The notes under the pieces are model-generated. The model was not told where the DNA came from, searched no databases, and saw only the letters and a program-made list of their open reading frames with translations. A DNA stretch of 64,000 nucleotides from Plectrocnemia conspersa (taxonomy: Eukaryota; Arthropoda; Insecta; Trichoptera; Polycentropodidae). The DNA is taken from positions 868,001-932,000 of the forward strand of contig VTFK01000034.1 in NCBI GenBank assembly GCA_009617715.1. The letters run 5' to 3'. The translations under genes were made by a program, and so were the position numbers. Within the stretch, counting starts at the first letter, position 1; each line of letters begins with the position of its first letter. Below are positions 9,240 through 21,479 of this stretch, one piece after another.

Positions 9240-11700
9240 ATTAGTTATTTTATTTATTTATAAACATTTTCAAGGTGCTTTAATTTTTTTGAGAATTATA
9301 AATATAGCCATAAGAATAATAATCATAGATATATTATAAATATATTCATTCAAATAATATTTGTATTTAGTTAGTATAGTTTTATTTTAAAATCTTATCT
9401 ATTGCAGGATCTTGCTTTTTTTAATATTTCATCACTCAATTAAAATATGTATTATAGAGTTTAATCTGAATTTTTGTATTATAGAGTTTAATCTGATAAT
9501 TATGCATATATTGTAGATAATCAACTAATTTAGTTGTATTACGGAGAGATACTATATGAAATTTTTAATCGACATATTTTAGAGATAGCTACATTATAAC
9601 ATGTACACCATATGAAAAGATTTTATAAAGAAAAACTGATATTTTTGTTCCAATTTTTTTATACAGAAAATTATTTTTATTAAAAAAAATACTATGTATC
9701 ATTTTTATTATTGTGACTTCCAATAATTAAGAATATTGTATAATTACCTTATTTAATACATAAGTGTACTACGAAGAAATAGCTAAAAATATTGAATTTT
9801 TATTCGATATGCATATTTAAGGAGACATTTAGTTAATAAGTTGATATGTAGACTTTGTGTACATAACAGACGGGCAAAGGTTAACATCGTTTATTAAAAA
9901 CAAAACTGATATTTTTATCGCGATTTTTATACAAAATTGGCAGGTCAAAATCTAGTTTTAAATTAATTAAATATTATTACATGTGTGTATCATATACAAC
10001 ATCAAAATGTTATTCAAAATATTTTTTGATTAATTTTAGAAAAATAAACATTTTGAAGAACGAATCCACAAAGTATAAATCAAATTAATAATTTTACTGT
10101 GATAAAATACTGTATTAAAAATTAGAAGATTTTTCCTAGTTTTGATAGGCCATCTTTCACTTATAAATAATAGATTTTATAAGAAAGTTTTTGAATGGAC
10201 TTTTTGTAAAAATTACAATTTTATTGTTTAATACTATTTCATAATATATATTTTAATAATAAACAGTCGGGAATTTTGAATATTACTATCATATAAAAAC
10301 AGTCTCACAGTGGGATTTTTTTGGTATAGTACTATATTAATAATTAAATTAAAATTATTTAACCGTAAGCCACGTAGCGTAATTTATTTAACAAGATACA
10401 TTGTAATATATAATATTATTGATTGAATAATTTTAGATATTTATTTTTTGGTATATTATTTCAGTTACATTTTCACAATTTTTTTATGTATATTTCTTAA
10501 TAGTTGGTATTATAAAATCAATATATAGAATCTATACGTTTGTCTATTTATTTATAACCGCGTTTTTCAAATAAATATAGTTAGTTTTAATTTTTTTAAA
10601 TTACCTAAAAAAGGGGTTTAATCGTAAATATGCTATATGTATTTACATATATTTGAATATTTTATAAAAATACTACTGTTATACTTAATGGTTTTTGATA
10701 GTTGGGTTTTTTCACTGTAACGAAAATCTCATAGTTAATTTAGCCCCATAGGGAATTTTTTTTTATCTTCGTGGTGTTTTTATAACCGCATAGAATATTT
10801 TATCTAAAAAAATGTTATTTGTTTTTTAGAAAAATTAAAAACATTGTTTTCCTATTTTTTTAATTTGAGTTATCTGCAGTTTTAATTACATATTGAACAA
10901 GATTCTGAATTTATTATTTTAATAAAAAAAAATCATTATTAAGAATTTATAGAGATATAGTTTCTATTCTATAGAAGCGTTTCCTCATATAATTTACTTT
11001 TAAAAAGAATTAGGCGCATAGCCTATTTTATTAAACTGGAATTTTAAATTTAATATTTAAAAAATATATTATGTAGAATTTATTCTTCAAAATATAAGTA
11101 TCAATTCTATAGAAACGATCCCAAATGAGTCTTGAAATTTTTATATTCCTCAAAATTTATTTAGGCGCGTGGCATATTTTATTTACCTGGCTTTTTTTTG
11201 TCAAAAAAAGGCGTGTAGCAAATTTTATAACATATACATTCACAGAAAATTAAAAACTGACATTTTATCAAAAGTGCTATTTATTTTGAAGCATTAAAAT
11301 TTAAAATATATAATCTTAGTTATATTGTTTCCCAATTTTTGTAATTATTTATCTGCAATTTTAATTAGATTTAATATTTACTAAGATTGTATTATGTATC
11401 AGATATATAAACCATACATTTTTCAAGATATAAGTAACATATTTAGCCGCGTTTCCCAATTAAATTTAGTCACAATTTTTTTGTATTGTTCTGTAACTTA
11501 AATAAAATATTAGGACGTGTTCAACAATGCAGCCCATAATTTTGGATATTTTACAAATAAAATATTATCATACTCGATCGTTTCTGATAGTAGAAAACTC
11601 ATGTGGCAGAGAAGTATGTCCCGAGAATTTTGTTAAATAAAATTTCTGTTTTATTTAACGAAAATCTCGAGACCGCGTAGTGCATTTTACAAAAAAATTA
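9240..11700. repeat. degenerate AT-rich tandem array I
   Basis: The block is made of diverged copies of A/T-rich units. A recurring marker resembles GCGTAGC-ATTTTATTT: near 10366, 10783, 11013, 11163, 11208 and 11671. Around 10960-11210 two adjacent copies about 150 bp apart share TTCTATAGAA and the marker. A clean 27-bp tandem duplication of a 21-bp unit lies at 9449-9469 and 9476-9496. No open frames. Confidence 0.55.
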
Positions 11701-12179
11701 AATCACATACATAAATTAATTTATGTCATTGATTAGTATTATATTATAAAACCTATTTTTTTACTTCACATATGAGGAACAAACTACTATTGTTAATATA
11801 ATACTTTATACCTTATACAAATTCTAATAGCACCATTTAATTAAGATTAAAAAATCAAAAGTCTAATTTACGAATTTTTTCTATATTTCTAACTCTTATT
11901 TCATATTTTTACTTAACGACTGATAATTTGTTTTGTTTGATGTATCCACATTTATGAAGATACAATTTATTTAATAACAACAATATACGAAAAGCTATGT
12001 AACCAAGTAAAAAAATATGAAAATAGGTGTATATACCAATCAGGTATATATGTACACATACCAATCATTTTTGGAATGGATATAATTTTAACAACAAGAA
12101 TAAATTCGAGCCTCTAGAATTCAAACATTACAATGTATACATACATTTGAATATTTTCATCTAAAAAAATCGTTCATTA
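11701..12179. other. AT-rich spacer
   Basis: A/T-rich sequence; ATACCAATCA is repeated near 12033 and 12058. Nothing else is supported. Confidence 0.5.
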
Positions 12180-12660
12180 CGTGCTTCGTTTCCGCGAAGA
12201 TAGCTCTCGAGTCGTGCCGCTCGTAAACGCACTCTCACGGACGGGAAAGAAACACACGTGGAAAAAAACGCACGACTGCCATATTTACGACCAGCCGCGA
12301 TGAAAACATCAATAATACCGTTTTGATTCATTCAACCGCCGTGCCATCATCGGTATCGCGGCCATCTGGGAGTCAGCAGCCGTGAAGACATAACTCCTGT
12401 GCGAATATCTCCTTTTTATGCTTAGTATTCACCTCGCATTGAGTACATGCTAGATTGGTGCCTTTTTTCGAAGGTAAAATAAGGTAACGAGCTCCTACAC
12501 CAAAGACCACCCAACATGTACAGAAATTCCCTGTACAGTGGCAATTAGCGAGTCGTGTTTCAGCTCTAGAAACGACTTCTAGATGCATCCGCCAAGTGCA
12601 CTATATATATGCACTAAATGCAAAAGCGAAACAGGAGTGTTGTAGAGAGATGTTGTTGTC
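12180..12660. promoter_or_regulatory. GC-richer island
   Basis: A block of balanced composition between AT-rich flanks, holding the minus-strand ORF listed separately and several CG dinucleotides. CACGTG occurs at about 12256. It may be a regulatory module or contain an exon. Confidence 0.3.
12373..12588 (-). CDS. hypothetical 71-codon cysteine-rich ORF
   Basis: The frame starts with ATG at 12588 (context GGCGGATGC) and stops at 12373. It carries eight cysteines: a CHC and a CTC pair near residues 20-30, a CTQC pair near residue 52 and a C-terminal CLHGC. Paired cysteines hint at a zinc-binding or disulphide-rich peptide. There is no clear signal peptide and I recognise no family. No splice sites are obvious at its ends. 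It sits wholly in a GC-richer island, where open frames are more likely by chance. Confidence 0.2.
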   Translation of the reverse strand: MHLEVVSRAETRLANCHCTGNFCTCWVVFGVGARYLILPSKKGTNLACTQCEVNTKHKKEIFAQELCLHGC

Positions 12661-12823
12661 TTTCGGGAGTATTTACTAGAAAATTGCTAATTGTGTAGAT
12701 ATAAACTACAGGTACACGTTCGTTTTACACGTGAACGTAATTTAATTCTGTTTCTACAAACATCCAAACGATTATTCGGAGAGGACTGCAATAATTGATT
12801 CCGTCCTTTGTCTACCTGGCTGC

Positions 12824-12979
12824 CAGTGGCGTAGCTAAAAATGTTGTATTTAACAGTTGTTTAATTTTTAGATTATATAAAATGGAACTATTGAAATTGT
12901 TGGTATTATATAATTGAATACAATATATTTACATTTGAATATATATTTTTCTCACATTTATATGAAGACTACGCCACTG
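12824..12979. mobile_element. 156-bp MITE with CAGTGGCGTAG terminal inverted repeats
   Basis: CAGTGGCGTAG (12824-12834) and its exact reverse complement CTACGCCACTG (12969-12979) enclose an A/T-rich centre without coding capacity. The octamer TCTACCTG is present on both sides (12811-12818 and 12983-12990), offset by 5 and 3 bp from the inverted repeats. It may be an 8-bp hAT-type target duplication with imprecise ends. CAGTGGCG-type ends are common among insect DNA transposons. This is the most complete transposon in the window. Confidence 0.8.
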
Positions 12980-13379
12980 ATATCTACCTGTTTTGAATAA
13001 ATCCTTCGATAGTTTAGCATTCGGTCCGAGCTTCGACGCATGACAGATCTCAGATAAGCTAAGGATGTAATCGACTTAAAAACCACAGCAAAATCAAACA
13101 CGAAAGCGTCCATAAACAAAACCAAAAACATCATTGCTTAATTGAAATGCCTGGTAAGATTACTCACAATGGAAATGCTCCACATTTTATAAAATAATTT
13201 TATATTTTACATCGAGCGACAACAACCGATAAAAGTGGGGTTTTGAATAAATTAGGCACTCGACTCGAGTGTATAATAATTTCCGAATCCCCCCTCTTTT
13301 ATATACACACAATATATTGAAATTAAGTTATATATTACACTCGTGTCTAGAGGTAATGTATTTTAAAATAAAATTAAAC

Positions 13380-13830
13380 CACGATTAGGGGCAATCACGC
13401 CAAATCGTGACTCCTTTTTTCAAGATAAGACCCGCTTGTTTCCTCGGCGTTTAAGTCCTGATGTGCTCCGAAGGGGGTCAAACTGTAACCTTATCTCTCT
13501 AATGTCGCTCTGACCCTTAAAAGCCCATTTTTATATATCCTTAATGTTTTATTCAATTGATTTTTTTGTTCACGTGTCTGACACGCCACTAAAAACACGG
13601 AGCTTTTAAAAGCTATCCGTCGTTATAAACCGCAAGGATACATAATTCGGCAATTTCGGGTTCTATTATTTCAAAGGGATCGCGCCTAATATTTTAACGG
13701 TTATATATGGATTCTTCTCACCCCCGTTAGCTTATCTTTACCTTTACTTTACGCAACCCCCGCAAAGTTGGGACCCATTCACGCGCAGGGCCGTTTTATT
13801 GATCGCTTAAGGAAGTTATTAATAGTCGCT
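13380..13830. promoter_or_regulatory. GC-richer island, candidate enhancer
   Basis: Balanced-composition block with several GATA-type sites (AAGATAAG at about 13421, CTTATCT at about 13491 and 13731) and C-rich runs (CACCCCCGTTAG, CAACCCCCGC). All frames have stops. Clusters of GATA and C-rich motifs in a non-coding island suggest a cis-regulatory module. Confidence 0.3.
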
Positions 13831-14103
13831 TTAAAACTGAAATCTCCTTAACTATACAGTAATTTTGAGCTCCGCCGTATATCTAACTCAGTTTTGAAAA
13901 TATTATATTTATGGTGAAAGTTGATAATTTGGCAGTAAATCGCCGAGTTTTTGTACAATAGGCACGTCACGTTTGCAGTATATTTTTTCGACAAAAAAAG
14001 CTCGTGAAAGTTTGCCAGTCTAAAGTAAAAATATGAATACCTTCTAAAACGATTGTTAGGTTTCAAATACATTATATTTTATATAGCAACTTTTGTAAAG
14101 TAT

Positions 14104-14151
14104 TTTTATCTATATTTTTTATCAATATAGATAAAATATTTTATCTATATT
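14104..14151. repeat. 13-bp inverted repeat with a third copy
   Basis: TTTTATCTATATT occurs at 14104-14116 and 14139-14151, with its exact reverse complement at 14124-14136. This gives two alternative hairpins in A/T-rich DNA. Confidence 0.8.
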
Positions 14152-15427
14152 GTTTATTTATAATTCAAGTTTAACAAGTAAGAAGCTGTCTTAGTGTTTC
14201 TGTGCTTTTTTACCTGCCGTTTAAGTGGTCTATATTATTTTTTCAAAGTCGTAAAATTCCTTTGAAAGGTAAAGGTAAAAAAATCTCACAGGTTGCGTCA
14301 TTATGTGCCGATACAATATTGTTTCGCAAACTTTCCCCCGGCGCATTGTTTTCGCAACTTTGTATTGTTATGTATGTAAACCTTTTATGTTTGCCATAAC
14401 TGTACTGTATGAGATTTCACCCCAATTTTTATGCACATACTATGCAAAAAATAATATAAAAAGTTGTTGTATCTCACAAAAATGGACTTTCTACTATGAG
14501 CATTGTACTTCGGTAAGTTTCCAGAATTTATTGCTGGACATACGTTTCTTTATTGTATCAATTGTTAAAGAAACACATTTTTTGTGTTGTTTAGAAAGTT
14601 TGATATATTATATTGTTTGCGTTTTTTGGACGTGTGGATTTTTTGCTAATTCACAGCGCCATCTTCTTTATGATTTAACAGTGTAGGCTAGAAAGGGTCG
14701 ACTAAGGGTAAAAAACGTAACCGCTTTTGAGACCCATCTGGCGCTATGCGAGTTAGTTATGGCGTTCATTTGCGAACCGACAGCTCTTTTGCCATCCCTA
14801 ACTTGATTTGCTATTTCGCCTAGATTTTGTTTTAAAAAGTCATCCAAAAACCCATAAACTCAACCCTTTATCCTTTACAAGATCTCCACACAATTATAAA
14901 TACGCGCACATACACAAATACGAATTAAAAATTAATCTCGTTTAAGGTCCATTGTGCTGTTGCAAACTCTGTCTCTATGTGTGCAATATAAATTGCTAAG
15001 TTAAAATTAAGTTACAATGTCCTATTCTCGCATTAAGCGTAAATAATTACCCCACGAATGTAATGCAAAATAATAGCTACGTACAGTGTTCGAAAGCGGT
15101 TGCCCTTTGTATCCAATACTAAAATGCATGAAGGCTGCTGAAAGTTTTTGCAGTGACTGTACTCATATTTCACGAGGCCTCTTACACACTCACTTTCCCT
15201 AACATTCTCAATTAGTTATCACGCCGTCCCTCCAAACACACTACGCCCTTTAAGCAAGAACGAGACAAAACTTTTACTATTAAAACATTGCATCTAATTT
15301 TTATAAACTAAATTTTAGTTCTAAAATGAGCAATTTTCCAGAGGGGTGAATAGTAGGAATGGTTTCTTTCTCCACTCTGACGTGAATTATTGCAGTCTTA
15401 TATATGTAATATAATATATATATATAA
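14152..15427. other. spacer with an isolated donor and mixed-composition stretch
   Basis: A good donor CGGTAAGT lies at 14513 without a convincing acceptor. A 127-codon frame (14303-14686) is Cys/Phe/Tyr/Ile-rich as expected from T-rich DNA. The stretch 14690-15350 is less AT-rich and may be regulatory; GCGCCATCT (about 14656) and CATCTGGCGC (about 14733) stand out. No gene is supported. Confidence 0.4.
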
Positions 15428-15484
15428 AGGGGAAGGGATACTTATTTAGCCTTGTGGTGTGAAAATTTATCACAATTTATATTC

Positions 15485-15544
15485 ATGGCGCGACATGTTC
15501 CGAAGGTCCCCTTCCACAATTTGACCAAGAACCTACCGGACGAG
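15485..15544 (+). CDS. candidate 20-codon first coding exon
   Basis: In an otherwise A/T-rich stretch a compact 60-bp segment has balanced composition. It opens with ATG and reads MARHVPKVPFHNLTKNLPDE, with about three quarters of third positions G or C. It ends at GAG followed by GTATAT (15545), a usable though not strong donor in phase 0. The frame is also open upstream to 15428, but no good acceptor is seen there. I do not recognise the peptide. A transposon fragment is an alternative. Confidence 0.3.
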
Positions 15545-15988
15545 GTATATATTATATTTTTTATGAATTTGTTATAAAATATACATTTCGACGAGATTGT
15601 TGAACCACACGTGAGGGCGTTTGTATGTTGTATAAATCAAGATGAGAGAAAAAAGCGTAGAACGTCTTGGGTGAAAAGTTTTTGTTCTATATCGAAGGGG
15701 ATGGAATCAATTTGTCTGATTGGCTCTTGTTCTTGTGTCATTTAGTTTTCAATAAATCTGTTGCTTATCTCACGCCCACACATTACATCATTTATTAGCC
15801 GGGGTACTGTGCAAAAGACAAACGCTATCAAATCCGAACTTAATTTTTTTCTCCATGTATCGTTTCATTATATTCTCTCCTGAATAAAACAATAGACAGA
15901 ATTTGCCGCTTTTCGCTTCTAAAGTGACTTTGAAACAAAAACAGTAAAAATGGATTAAGGTTTTCTATTTTTCAGTTTTTTTTTGCAG

Positions 15989-16020
15989 TTTTGCTTACGA
16001 TTCGAAATTTTAAAATTTCA
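15989..16020 (+). other. candidate 32-nt microexon
   Basis: A long pyrimidine tract with two acceptors (TTTTTCAG ending at 15974, then TTTTTTTTTGCAG ending at 15988) leads into 32 nt that finish at TCA before GTAAGTGC (16021). From the first acceptor the segment would be 46 nt. Frames 0 and 2 are open for the 32-nt form. Both flanking signals are strong, but A/T-rich DNA yields T-tracts easily. It lies on the same strand as the ratchet points. Confidence 0.35.
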
Positions 16021-16026
16021 GTAAGT

Positions 16027-17329
16027 GCAATATTTTATCGATTTTTCAGCATTGTTGCATGATACCTTGTAAAAGTTTACTGGTTTTGATTTATAGTATA
16101 GAGTTTAGGAGTAAAGAGCACATATACAAGATTATTTATTGAATCTCATCAATAAATAGCGATTTTCCGATTGGTTTACTACCACTGAATCAAAAAACTT
16201 TTGAGTTTTACGATTATTATTAAATATAAAAATGCCATTAATATAAATAAAGTAGAACCACAAGGTCTCGCGTTGATTGAAAACAAATAATATGTTACAG
16301 TCGCAGTAATGATCCGAAAAACACTGTGTATTATTTTATAATTGGAATGACTAAAACTATATATGGATAAAATTGCAATCAACAGAGTATAAGTGACAAG
16401 ACCAAATATATTTCAATCGGCTGGTGTACGGAGAAATTTCCGCCGGCCAATGTGATACAATACTTGATACAATACTCTATAACAATGCATAAAAATACTT
16501 TTACACAGTCATGTATAGTATATAAATACAATTTATAAAAAGGTAAACTATTTTATTAATTTCACTTACAACTAACAAGTAAATTGAAGAGCAACTTCTA
16601 ATTCAATATATAAATATGTAAGGTAACATAGAGTGCTCGAGTAGAACTCCCAGTGATTTTATTGGATTAAACGAGCACACAGAGTTACCGCTTCCAAATA
16701 GGTAATATAGATAGAGATGAGAAAATTAGATTTTGCGAACCGAAAAAAGAAACCAATCTAATTATTTTAACCTTGTGTACATAAAGCTCAATCCTGTGTT
16801 TCGGGAAGGGGAAAGTCTGCGTACGGTCATATGGAATAAAAAATATATACGAGCAGTGTACTTTATTGTTACTATCTGATAATCTGAAATATTGGCAATA
16901 CAATGATTGCACCTCATCCCATTCAAAGGTTTTTTTTGCCAAGGGGGAAGGGATCGGTTGAAACAGTAAGCAGTTTACCCGCACATAATCTTATTGGCAA
17001 TCAGGGTTAGAGGTTAGACTAAAAGCTAGGCTTCGTTGTCTGGATGTATTGAGAATAACATCCACGCCGAGGTTTGCTCATTGAGAAACAAAGCTTCTCA
17101 AAGAGAAATTTGATAATTAACAAAAATGATTTATTTATCATAATAAAAAACATTACGATTGCTTATTTGATTGCAGAGTTATATAATATAAATAAATTAA
17201 TAAGTTTAATTTATAATAATAATTTAAATATACAAAGATAATGATCTAGTATTACATATTTATTTTATAATTAAATAATAATAATTTGGAAAAGCCATTT
17301 GGTGTGTTTGCTTTTGTGCGGTAACTGGT
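16027..17329. other. AT-rich spacer
   Basis: No supported gene. A short GC segment near 16425-16450 contains a near-inverted pair (CGGCTGG and CCGGCC). Confidence 0.5.
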
Positions 17330-17560
17330 TGCAGGTCGATAGTGTTTCCCCGGACACTGGATAAAGTTAAGGGGGGTAGGTTGCACCCCAATTTCCCGAG
17401 ATTGATTTCAATCCAATTTAGAAAACTTCCGTTTTCCTTCCGATATCCCTCCGGGAGGATGGCGTCATTGTTTATTTTATTACACGTAATTGGGCGAACA
17501 GTGAACGCGTCCCATACATTTATTATTATTATATCCAAACAACTTTGTCGATTATCATCA
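17330..17560. promoter_or_regulatory. small GC-richer island
   Basis: A block of mixed composition with short frames on both strands (17342-17569 plus, 17260-17538 minus), neither recognisable. Function unknown. Confidence 0.2.
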
Positions 17561-17939
17561 TGTCATTAAACGCGTTATTTGTATCTGTGTGTAATTTCGA
17601 TGTAAAAATATGTCGGATTTTCATGGAGGAAAACGATGATATAAAGGTTTTTGTGTACGTGTATTTATGGTGATGTTTTGGATTGGAAAATGAGTTTTGG
17701 AAGCAAAAAGCAACGGACGGAGGTTGATTGTGAAAGGCAATACAATTGTATGATTTATGGGTTTGTTTTTTGGCGTCAGTTAGGGCTTTATGAAAAATGA
17801 CGGATTGATATTGCGTTCAATGTAAAACCGTCAACTGTGTTGTTTAATTTAATTGAAGTTCATTTAGTTTCTAGTGATTGTTTATTATACTTTTATCTTC
17901 TTCTTATAATATCCTATTAATTTTAATTATTATTTTAAG

Positions 17940-18480
17940 GTGGAATTTTATTATATAGAAACGGCCAGTATCAGGGGAGTGGAAAGGGGTGGGCGTATAG
18001 TATACAATGGTAGCAAATCTCGGCAGCAGTCTCGTTTTGGCGCGGATACAACTAGGCGTTCGCGATTTTTTTCGTTTTTTGGGCAAAAATATGGCACAAC
18101 AACGATCGCCATTTTGTATCACCCCGATCGCGGGGTGAGTTACGACCCCCGCTCTCGGCGACATCTTGCGTCCCCGGCAACTGCGCGAGTTTTATTTATT
18201 TATGTAGCGGCACGGGCTGCTGTGTGTTTTGAGAGAGTGCGAGACAGTTAATTTAGTGGGCAATGTTTCTAGGTGGGGGTGGGTGAGAGGACAGGGCGTG
18301 GAAGAGGGTTGTTAAAGGTGTCACTAATTGCAGGGGTGAGCCCCGCTGGTATCGACGATACTGCCGCTCTTCGTGAAAATCCACCCCCGAAAACGCAATA
18401 CCGCACACCCTCGGCTAATTGTCGAAAAAACCGACAAAGAGCCAATAAAAAATGCAATTACGAGTTTAACGCACTTATGA
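17940..18480. promoter_or_regulatory. CpG-containing island with hairpin and GTGAGT donor
   Basis: The block is GC-rich for this window. ACCCCG (18121-18126) and CGGGGT (18131-18136) form a small hairpin, and GGGGTGAGT places a good donor at 18135. The upstream frame (17940-18251 plus) is open but unrecognised and no acceptor is clear. CCATTTTG lies at 18109. Candidate promoter, enhancer or first exon. Confidence 0.3.
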
Positions 18481-18485
18481 TGTAA

Positions 18486-19014
18486 TGCGATTTTTTATAA
18501 TTTACAACACAATCATGGACGGACCCCTAAAAAAAATTGGGCTTATATATTATATTATACATATGTAGATACATATACATTGTACCGTATATAATACGAC
18601 ATTCGAATGATATGTTTGTATAATTAAAAGATAACTCAACCTAATTTTGCGATAGAATTTTGAGCATTGAATAATTAAAATACATCATTCTCTATATTAA
18701 ACCGTTTTTCATTAAATTCGAAGATTGTGAATAAAATAATAATCTTATATAATAAGAGAATATGTTAGATGTGTTATAACTTTCTGTGGTTATCATGATA
18801 CAAAATGCCACATTTTTTTGTTGGCCTGACATTGAATAAAATTTACCTTGGTTAAAATAACCCCACCTATATCTCCAAAAATTACGCAGTATTGCGTCAT
18901 TAATTCTGCACAAATTAAAAATACCGCATCATTTATATGATGAGATATACACCAAATATAAAGTTCATGTTCTGACCTTTATATTATATTAAAAATCGCA
19001 TTTTTATTATTTAA
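18486..19014. other. AT-rich spacer
   Basis: No gene, repeat or RNA supported. Confidence 0.5.
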
Positions 19015-19500
19015 AGGGTGTTCCAATAAGAGAAATATTATTTAAAATTGTCGTCATTTATAAATTATATTTTTTTTTCGCTTTGCTGAAAAAAATATGA
19101 ACAGTAAACGTTTACAAGGTATCATGAAATGATACACTTTTCAACAACGCTTAGAAATCGCTTAAATAATGCATTTAAAATACGTCGAATTGTAAGAAAA
19201 ACGGCCGTTTTAAAGACAATACTAAAATCATTCTTGAACGACAAATGCGTCCCAGTTTTAGGCACTTTTTCAGCACACGGCGTGATATGGCTGTATTTTT
19301 TTGATACAAGACGATGTCACGAGATAATTTTCAATTTAAGGCTTCGATTACATAAATTTGATTTAAAAATTAAGGGGTTTCATAACGTTATTGTGCATTA
19401 ATCACCGCATTCAATAGACTTTTCTGTTGGGTTATTTGAATTTTTAAAGGTTTGTATTATACTAACATTTTATAGAACATTTAACAACTTTGGACACGTT
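19015..19500 (+). mobile_element. possible decayed Tc1/mariner-type element
   Basis: AGGGTGTTCCAATAAG at 19015 resembles the AGGGTGTYCC-type ends of Tc1/mariner-related elements. About 115 bp downstream a 90-codon frame (19129-19401) contains DTRRCHE. After one in-frame TAA, it continues with SPHSIDFSVGLFEFLKV. This is weakly like the DNAxxH and SPDLxPxDFFLFxxLK motifs of such transposases. No second end is seen. The protein similarity is judged by eye and could be illusory. Confidence 0.25.
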
Positions 19501-19719
19501 AGCGATATTTTTTACCTTTAATTTTGTGTACTATATAATAAAAATATGTAGGATGTATAAAATAAATCAGATTTAATTTTGATTTAAAGTTATGTCACAC
19601 ACATAATAGCTTAGAACAGTATGTACTAATTATAAATTAAATTAGGAATTTAATCTAAGATTTAAGTCATTAATTTTGCAACAAAAATATACCGTTTTAA
19701 TTGCATTCAAGGGCGGTCG

Positions 19720-20640
19720 AGATAACTGCAATCATTTCTCGCGTAAAACTAATTAAACTAAAACAAACGCCGCGCTTTGATTTAAATCACCCGCCCCCTA
19801 TACTCTGGGGGGGTAGGTTAGTGTTTACGGCCCAAACTTAGAAATGCGAGCTCACTGATTGCACTAAATACAAGTACAGTTGATATTTGTCATCCGAACA
19901 ATATACAGCCCCCTCGGGAAGCACAAATTACGGACCGGCAGCCGATACGCTTTATCAGACACTTCGCAAAGCTATAAATTGAGCTTTAAATCGCAAATTT
20001 TGCTGGAGAGCTTTTTTGCGCCGCTACAATATTATAACGACATTATCTATGTATTATAAATTAACTAAGTAATTAGTAGCTATGGAAGATGCTGGAAATT
20101 TGATTATTGTAATACTCAATTTGATTTTAATTTATTTGCGTTTGTGAGAAGCACTCAACGTGAGGAATAAACAAGGATGGTCCGTGGTTCGTTTTATGCC
20201 ATTTTTTTCACGGAATATCGTGATAAAGGACAGTTAAGCCGGTTTTACACCTCTCGCATGAAACCGTTGCCGTTTCTCATAGCCTGCGCAAACAAAAAAC
20301 GCCAGAACAAACTTATTAGCCAATAAAATTGCTTCGCAGCAACCAACCTCCCCGAAAAACCCACCCCCGACGACCATTAAAATCGCAACGTCACCATGTG
20401 CGAATGATTAAGAGGCGAGCCTTAATTAAAGAAGCGCATTTTAATCGCGTTTGCCTATCCACAGGGTGGTTCAAAAGTTATCGTTCCGCATATAAATTCG
20501 CAACTTTTTTATTTCGGTTCCGTTCTCTGGTGCAGCGTACGACTTTTAAAATGGTTTTTCGCTAATTTTTAATGCGTCGCAGTATAAAAGTGTCCGCGCG
20601 AATAAACCGACACGAATTTATTCGGCCCACACAAGCAACT
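19720..20640. promoter_or_regulatory. GC-richer regulatory-like region with TATA box
   Basis: A long mixed block with C-rich motifs, AT-rich homeodomain-like sites and TATAAAAG at 20583-20590. No TCAGT initiator occurs about 30 bp downstream, so the TATA box alone is weak evidence. ACAGGGTGGTTCAAAAGT at 20461 resembles a mariner end without a partner. The frame 20329-20565 is Arg-rich, starts at TTG and is unrecognised. Confidence 0.3.
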
Positions 20641-21479
20641 CCGCCATTGCAAGTTATGTTTATTGAAAAGCAATGTCTGTTGGTTCGGCTCTAGCGTTAA
20701 AATTCCGTCCTGGGCGTAGAATTAACCGGGTGCTGCAAAATTCTGAACTGAACCGACTTCCGACAAAATATATAAAAATACAACAAAAACACGAAGAAAT
20801 TTATCGGTTGGGACAATATCGGAAAATGGAAAATAAAATGGTTAGGATTTAACGAACTGTGGCGGAAAAGTGAAAATGTGCATTAAAAAGCTCTTACAAA
20901 AAGGAATGTGTATGCAATTTTTATGAAATCTAAACATTGCATAACACAACAATATATTTTAGGCAAACCTTTATTTGCTTCAGGAAATATAAATATATTA
21001 TTATTATCACACAAATGATTTTGTTACTAAAGCAGAACTCTTTATGTAGAAATAAATTATTTTTCTGGATAGTTAAATTATTGGTTTACAAATACAAATT
21101 AAAAATTAGCTTATTCACTCAATATTTAACTTTAAAAAACTTTTTTTTTGGCTGTGTAGTGAATTTTTTTTGGGTATTTTACCAATATATATTATATATA
21201 TATATAATAAGTTTTGCATCATTAATTCATTTTACTTTGAGCATAAAATATGGTAATTTGGCAAATTAAAAAAAAAATACATGAAAATAAAGAGAAAAAA
21301 TGGAACGATATTTTATTTAATAATTGCCATTCTTTTTAAATTATGAATATATATTTAAATAACATTTATTTTATGTATATTTATTTACTAAGTAATGTAT
21401 ATGAATTTTTAAATATTTTTTTAGTTGAATTTTTGACCGATTTTGACCGATTTCTTTTCAAAAATATTTTTATCTACAA
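20641..21479. other. AT-rich spacer
   Basis: Mixed composition to about 20760, then A/T-rich with a TA microsatellite near 21187-21208. Nothing else supported. Confidence 0.5.

Noticed and set aside
14303..14686. 127-codon ORF resembling a membrane protein
   Set aside because: Hydrophobicity follows from T-rich DNA; no motif, and a GTAAGT donor lies inside without a partner.
20583..20590. TATA promoter
   Set aside because: No initiator at the right distance; TATAAAAG is common in A/T-rich DNA. Noted only inside the island entry.
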